From Neodontobutis hainanensis (lineage: Eukaryota > Chordata > Actinopteri > Gobiiformes > Odontobutidae): a stretch of DNA of 64,000 bases. Where the stretch lies: positions 8,423,001 to 8,487,000 of the forward strand of contig JALDNG010000041.1 in assembly GCA_024349245.1 (NCBI GenBank), given 5' to 3'. Positions 59,085 to 64,000 of the stretch are shown here, piece by piece. The stretch's first letter is position 1. Each line of letters begins with the position of its first letter. The position numbers and the translations under genes are program-made. The notes beneath the pieces were generated by a model that saw nothing but the letters and a program-made list of their open reading frames with translations, made no database searches and was not told the origin of the DNA.

Positions 59085-59200
59085 TCACTGTTGGTGGGGG
59101 AAAACAAAGGTAACCCCACCTGAGGACAGGGAGGACATGCAAACTCCACACAGACAGGCCTATCCAGCCCACTGCACCACCCTGCCGCCAGTAGGTGCTA
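59085..59200 (-). mobile_element. tRNA-like dispersed repeat, fragment (copy 5)
   Basis: The minus strand has GGCGGCAGGGTGGTGCAGTG, then GGCCTGTCTGTGTGGAGTTT and GCATGTCCTCCCTGTC, the head-proximal part of the same superfamily as copies 1-4. It is more diverged, and the tail is missing. Confidence 0.55.
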
Positions 59201-59384
59201 GTACAGCTAACAGTATTCCTTACACACAAAGAATTACTCCAATACTCATGATCACCATTGATGCACAGTATGCTTTATTTATTTAATTTGAGGAAAATAA
59301 AAAACAGGCAGGTTGCTGTAATGTTGTGTGTGCATTGAAGTTGGGAGTGTGAGGGTCTGGTACTTTATCCAATTCCAATCAAAT

Positions 59385-59620
59385 TTTTGTTTTTTACATA
59401 GCGCTTTTCCACCTAGTAGGCACTCAAAGCGCTTTACCAGTGTTACAGCTGATCACTGGAGTCAAGGTGGGTTAAGTGTCTTGCCCAAGGACACAAGGAC
59501 AGTATGAGCTGTGGGGGAGAGCGGGATGTTATGATGTTTTGGAATGTTTAGAGCGGGGATCGGACCGCCCACCCGCCGGTCGAAGGATGGCCACTCTACC
59601 ACTGAGCTACTGCGGCCCCA
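59385..59620 (-). mobile_element. tRNA-derived SINE, near full length
   Basis: Minus-strand order: GGGGCCGCAGTAGCTCAGTG, GTAGAGTGGCCATCCTTCGA, B-box-like CGATCCCCGC, CATCATAACATCCCGC, TCCTTGTGTCCTTGGGCAAG, GTAAAGCGCTTTGAGTGCC, AAAAGCGCTATGTAAAA. Close to the copy at 14955-15219, with a nearly complete head. No clear target duplication. Confidence 0.88.
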
Positions 59621-59624
59621 AAAT

Positions 59625-60895
59625 AAATCCTACCAGACCAATCATATCCATTTCTGGACAAATCTAGTGAAAATAAGTCAAATGACAAACGTTTTATTTT
59701 CATGAATGCACTCTTTTTTTTTAGCAGTGGTCAGTTATTCCACTCTGGGCATTTATAGGGCTTTAAATTTGTGTTTCCTGAGACAGGCAAATCCAAAGAG
59801 TGTTATTTTGAGGCAATTATAAGGAAAACATTATTTTGACTGATGTCTCAATGAACAAAATGTTCTCATAAAAACATTCTAAAAAAACATATTGCATAAT
59901 TACTACAGTCAAAAAACATTTTAGGAATCATTTCATCTTGATACAAGTTTGTCATGGGATTGCTCTGAGGCAAGTTTTCCCCAAGTCATGGCTTGATATT
60001 ACACAATATAACAGATGTTTGTTTAAACTCTTAATTTGCGAGGCGGTACAAAAGCAACGCTCTGATTGCTTGTTTGTTCATTTTGAGTTTGTAAACCTGG
60101 GGCTTTCCTCATTCTGTCTTGGGCTCGACTGACAGCTGTTGGACACAGCGGGGCCCTCAGGCTGAACACAAGGCGCCATCTGATGTCAGTTTGTCTGGGC
60201 AAGAAACTTTGTTTTTTTTTCCATCAGTGGCCTCACCTCGGGGCCCAAAACATCTTTGGTTGGACAGGATTTCAGCACCAGTAATGAGAGATACAGTGTG
60301 GCGAGAGTCATGCATGACAACTTTTAACAAGTCTACAAAGACAGTCACCCAGACTTCACTTTCCTGTGTGACCAAGAATATTCTCTGCATTTCTCTCAAG
60401 GGGGATATTGTCATTGACTACTTCTGCTGCTATTAATGAGTTCTTTCTAAAAGTGTAGGAGGACTTGTCAGTGACACTGTCCTGGCAGTAAGTCTGCCTG
60501 GCAGGTGCACACAATGCACACAGCCCAGGCTTAATAATAGTCCCAACTGTCTTTGCCTTAGAATTTGATTCAAACTGCAAAATTTAAAAGTTCAATTTAA
60601 CAGTTTGAGCTACAGGTTAAATAATGAGAATTTTTGACACCAACTGTGAGCCACATTATTCATTTTATGATTCAAGAAAGTAATGTTTAATGTTGAGTTT
60701 TTTGACATAAATACACTCAATAGGCTTACAAGATTACAAAATAGGGAAATGTCATCACATAAATAAATTATACACTTCTTGCAATAACTCCCTTTGTATA
60801 TACTATAGATACTAAAACTTTTATTTAAGTCACAATATTATATAAATATTTACATTTTCTGATTTGTGCAATGAACAGTATTTGAAGGTGTATTA
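59625..60895. other. Unique DNA, no gene seen
   Basis: 60100-60420 is GC-richer than its surroundings and unique, with open frames on both strands but no recognisable domain. It could be a conserved noncoding block. Confidence 0.4.
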
Positions 60896-60900
60896 TTATG

Positions 60901-61130
60901 GGTCGTGGGCCAGCTGCTTCTGGCCTGAGGCGGGATACACCCAAGAGAATTGGCAGTTCAGTGGAGGGCCAACAATTGACCAAAGACATGATTGAAATCC
61001 ATTGACTCTCACATTCATTAACTTCAGGCTATATACTAGATTCACTTGTTCACCTAAAGATCCATGTCTTTGAACGGTGGGAGGAAACTGTGGTGCCTGG
61101 AGAGAACCAATGGTAACACAGAGTGTACAA
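60901..61130 (-). mobile_element. tRNA-like dispersed repeat, copy 6 (old)
   Basis: GGTCGTGGG, GCCTGAGGCGGGATACACCC, CTCACATTCATTAAC, CATGTCTTTGAACGGTGGGA, CCTGGAGAGAACCAATGGTA. The order is as in copy 7 but with many changes, and the head is missing. More diverged than its neighbour at 61314. Confidence 0.75.
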
Positions 61131-61313
61131 GACTCAGCACAAAAAAGCCTAGATAAATCTAATCTAATATATTTGACACATTTTACAAGAAGCACATTAT
61201 TTTAAGTTGAGGTCATTTCAAGAGTAATATTTTTAACCATGTCAATAACAAGACACCAGAAAATTCATTCATCCATTCATTCAATAAATTAATGAAAACC
61301 AATTATGGTACTA

Positions 61314-61680
61314 GGGTGCACGTGGCAGAGTGGTTAGCAGCAAGAAGGTCGTGAGTTCAAAACCCGGCCGACTTAAATATTCTCGGCCGTCTCTGGTCTT
61401 TCTGTGAGGAGTCTGCATGTCCTCCACGTGTTACCGTGGGTTCTCTCCGGGTACTCCGGCTTCCTCCCACTGTTCAAACACATGCATGTACAGGTTAATT
61501 GGCAACTCTAAAGTGTCCCTAGTGAATGAATGTGAGAGTGAATGGTTTTCTGTCAATGTCTGTCTCATCTGTCTGCCTGCGACGAACTGGCCACTGTCCA
61601 GAGTGTACCCCGCCTCAGGCCCAAAGCTGCTGGGATAGGCTCCAGTCACCCACGACCCCTAACGGGACAAAGTGGTATAA
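61314..61680 (+). mobile_element. tRNA-like dispersed repeat, copy 7 (most complete)
   Basis: Head with GTGGCAGAGTGGTTAGCA (A box) and GTGAGTTCAAAACCCGGCC (B-box region); body with TCTGCATGTCCTCCACGTG, ACATGCATGTACAGGTTAAT; tail with GGGATAGGCTCCAGTCACCC and ACGACCCCTAACGGGACAAA. An AATAAATAAATAAATA run follows at 61705-61720. This is the only plus-strand copy and the reference for the family here. Confidence 0.85.
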
Positions 61681-61724
61681 TATTGTATAATACTCTGTTA
61701 AAACAATAAATAAATAAATAACTC

Positions 61725-63235
61725 TTATAAAATAAGGAAGTTTTACAAAAATAGTGATAACTGAACCTGCTTCTAGTAGCATCTCTCTCCTAGAGCTGGA
61801 GACTTCAGTGAGTCCAGACCTGGTCATCTCAGGCCCCTGTGCACATCCACCTGATCAGAGCCGGACAGCAGCGCAAACTTTTCAAACAATAACGAAAGAA
61901 GTGAGCCACATTTAGACGGTAGTGAGCTGCTGGACAACACGGACCAACTTCATGTGCAGCTAACAAATGTTTTTTTCACTAATGATTGCTTTTACAATAT
62001 ACTATTTGGAGTTTAAAACATTTTCCCCAACTAAAAAAAAATAAAAGGATCTTTAATTTATGCAGAATCTTTAATTTATTATCTATTAATCCAACCACGT
62101 GCTGCTTCATGTCAGGTTATGCCCTGTTTAACCCCTATACACCGCTATTGCTCTTCATTAATTTCAGTAAAACACAAGGATAACAAGTCCCTTGTGAACA
62201 GTGTGTGTTTCTATAAATATATGACTAGTGAGAGTCTGATTGATGGTGTCTCTACTTGATTCTTCATCTCCTCCACTTATAATCTATTTAAGGTGCATTT
62301 ATTTAGTTCATTGTTCTTATTTAGCTCATGTCCCTTGAGTTTGCAAGCAAAATTAGCCATATAAAAGGAAAAAAAAACAAAACTCGACTTTTGTCCAGCC
62401 TTTCTTTAAACAATGTGCCAGCTCTAGACACGGCCTGTAAGTAAGTGCACTACCTGCCAATCGCACAAGATTCAATTCTAAACTAACTGTAACTGGTCTT
62501 TGTTCAGGCTTCCAGGAGTGAAAACAATCCAAGAGAGACATTGTAAAAAATGTATTTCACAACATCAATACAAATAAATCCCCAACCCCAGACTCAGTAG
62601 ATCCTGTTTAATTTGACTTGTTTACTTGAGAGGCTCGGAGCCTGCTGACGGTGTGGGATGGGTCTGGGGTCATGTTTGATTTCTAAATGGAGAGGCAGGT
62701 TGAACTAATTAACCACTGAAGCAATGAACCAGGGAGCCACCACAATAATAACTGCTGATATTGATTTGTGCTACACTAACATGCAAGGGTTTATTAGTGC
62801 AAAATTCAGCTGCTCTGATAAACTCTTTGAACAGAAGTGTTTCTTTAGATCAAACACTGAGGTAATATTTTGGTATGCTGCTTTTCATAAATGAGTAGAG
62901 AGTTATGTGTTTTTGAATATGATCATGACAAATTAAGATTTCACGTGGAAGTGGATAAATATCATAACTTCAACACCATTACCTTTATTATAAGCACTCT
63001 GAAAATGTAATCATCAATCTTAGAAGCCTAGACAACTGTTAGAATAATAAAACTAAATATATCCGTTTTGGTTATTTGTTTAAATGCATTCCTTTCACTT
63101 CGTAACCATAACCCGTTGTGTGTTCCTAGCATGTCATTAGAACTAAAACCCAGTTGTTGAGAAAACATCCTACCATAAAAAGTGCTAATGTGTCAAACCA
63201 GCCATACCCATGGATAGCCATTTAATGCTAGCTTC
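61725..63235. other. Unique DNA, no gene seen
   Basis: No repeat or coding domain recognised. 62600-62830 is a weak conserved-noncoding candidate (contains GAACTAATTAACCACTG and CTGATATTGATTTG). Confidence 0.45.
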
Positions 63236-63240
63236 AAAAA

Positions 63241-63483
63241 AGGCCCCAACCCCGGGCCTGGCTCAGGGTGGGGCCCCGGTCACGCCATACAGGGCGACGT
63301 AACGGTCCTTGATCTTTTCTTTTCCATAAAGGGTTTTGAACCGCTCTTTGTCCGGCCCGTCACCTAGGACCTTTTTGCCTTGGGAGACCCTTCCAGGGGT
63401 ATATAGCCCCCGACAACATAGCTCCTAGGATTATTCGGGCACTCAAACCCCTCCACCACGATAAGGTGGCACTTCAGAAAGGG
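63241..63483 (-). mobile_element. RTE/Rex3-like LINE, 5' region fragment
   Basis: The minus strand reads GCCACCTTATCGTGGTGGAG, GGGTTTGAGTGCCCGA, CTAGGAGCTATGTTGTCGGG, AAAGGTCCTAGGTGACGGG, then GGGGCCCCACCCTGAGCC. I know this as the 5' leader of teleost RTE-clade (Rex3-like) LINEs, upstream of the endonuclease. The copy stops before the endonuclease. It is clearly GC-rich against the AT-rich surroundings. Confidence 0.75.
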
Positions 63484-63489
63484 GTTGCT

Positions 63490-64000
63490 CAAATAAAATA
63501 ATAATAATTATTAGTAGAGCATCAGTGCCCACAAATGGGTCTCAGTAAATTAAATATTAGGCATAGTTCCAGTCATTTTAGTCTTTTGCAAGTGTTTCAG
63601 GCTGTAGCCCGGGGGCAATACCTCTGAAAAAGTTCTCCTCCATTCTGAGACGCACAACTTTGCAGAAAAAACGTAACAAGGCCCATTTTCAAACTGCATT
63701 TCTGCCAGTGCTGTACAAACTTAATGAGAGCCAGAGTCTATTTTAATTCATTTTTTAAAATAATGATTTATATTTAAAGATAATCACTTGCCACCGCAAT
63801 CTAACATTTGCTCTAACAAGCATCAAAACAAAGGCCACATACTCACATAAAGTTAATATCTCAAAGTTCATTTTAATGAGCGCAGTTTTTGTTATGGGAA
63901 TTGTAAACTTATATAATATTATTATCTTATTATTATAATAATATTATCATATTATATATTATCATATATTATTATTAGTACTGTTCATTCTGTTCAGGTC
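63490..64000. other. Unique AT-rich DNA
   Basis: No gene recognised. 63905-63980 is a degenerate AT/ATT low-complexity stretch with many self-complementary words. Confidence 0.6.

Noticed and set aside
1..64000. CRISPR arrays, bacterial operons, terminators or phage genes
   Set aside because: No regularly spaced repeats or ribosome-binding sites; repeat content and coding density are those of a vertebrate genome.

Overview
The window reads as intergenic or deep-intronic DNA from a ray-finned fish, most likely a teleost. No host protein-coding gene or structural RNA gene can be supported in 64 kb. The teleost call rests on the repeat content, recognised from memory rather than by a database search: tRNA-headed SINEs, one with an L2/UnaL2-type tail; a second tRNA-like dispersed repeat; L2-like and RTE/Rex3-like LINE fragments; a degenerate Ty3/gypsy element with the Gmr1 domain order; a GIY-YIG remnant of a Penelope-like element; and several short-TIR DNA transposons. 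Long AT, ATT and GT microsatellites fit the same picture.

Layout. 0-3.5 kb: SINE head, (AT)n, a possible solo LTR and a dead LINE reverse transcriptase. 3.5-12.7 kb: mostly unique AT-rich DNA with one 345-bp transposon flanked by 9-bp duplications. 12.7-21.3 kb: dense repeats (tRNA-like repeat, three SINE copies, a hAT-like MITE with 43-bp TIRs, two L2-tail repeats) plus a few splice-site-bounded mini-exon candidates. 21.3-27.8 kb: unique DNA, (ATT)n, and a nested stack at 25.5-26.5 kb in which a hAT-like element sits within a TA microsatellite and itself contains a tRNA-like repeat. 27.8-28.9 kb: the Gmr1-like remnant on the minus strand. 32.1-34.1 kb: RTE 3' end and the Penelope-like GIY-YIG fragment. 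34-44.8 kb: mainly unique, with two tRNA-like repeats, a long (GT)n and a perfect 13-bp hairpin. 44.8-45.4 kb: L2-like endonuclease domain. 50.6-51.2 kb: a LINE 3' end interrupted at TTAA by a MITE. 52.4-53.2 kb: a 729-bp DNA transposon. 57-64 kb: two SINEs, an inverted pair of tRNA-like repeats and a 5' RTE fragment.

No functional gene set is visible, so there is no pathway to describe. All recognisable coding material is retroelement sequence, and nearly all of it is broken by stops, frameshifts or truncation. The best leads for a second look are the Gmr1-like domain order, the Penelope-like remnant, the two nested insertions that give relative ages, the SINE family carrying different tails, and a few unique blocks or mini-exon candidates that may belong to a flanking or enclosing host gene.
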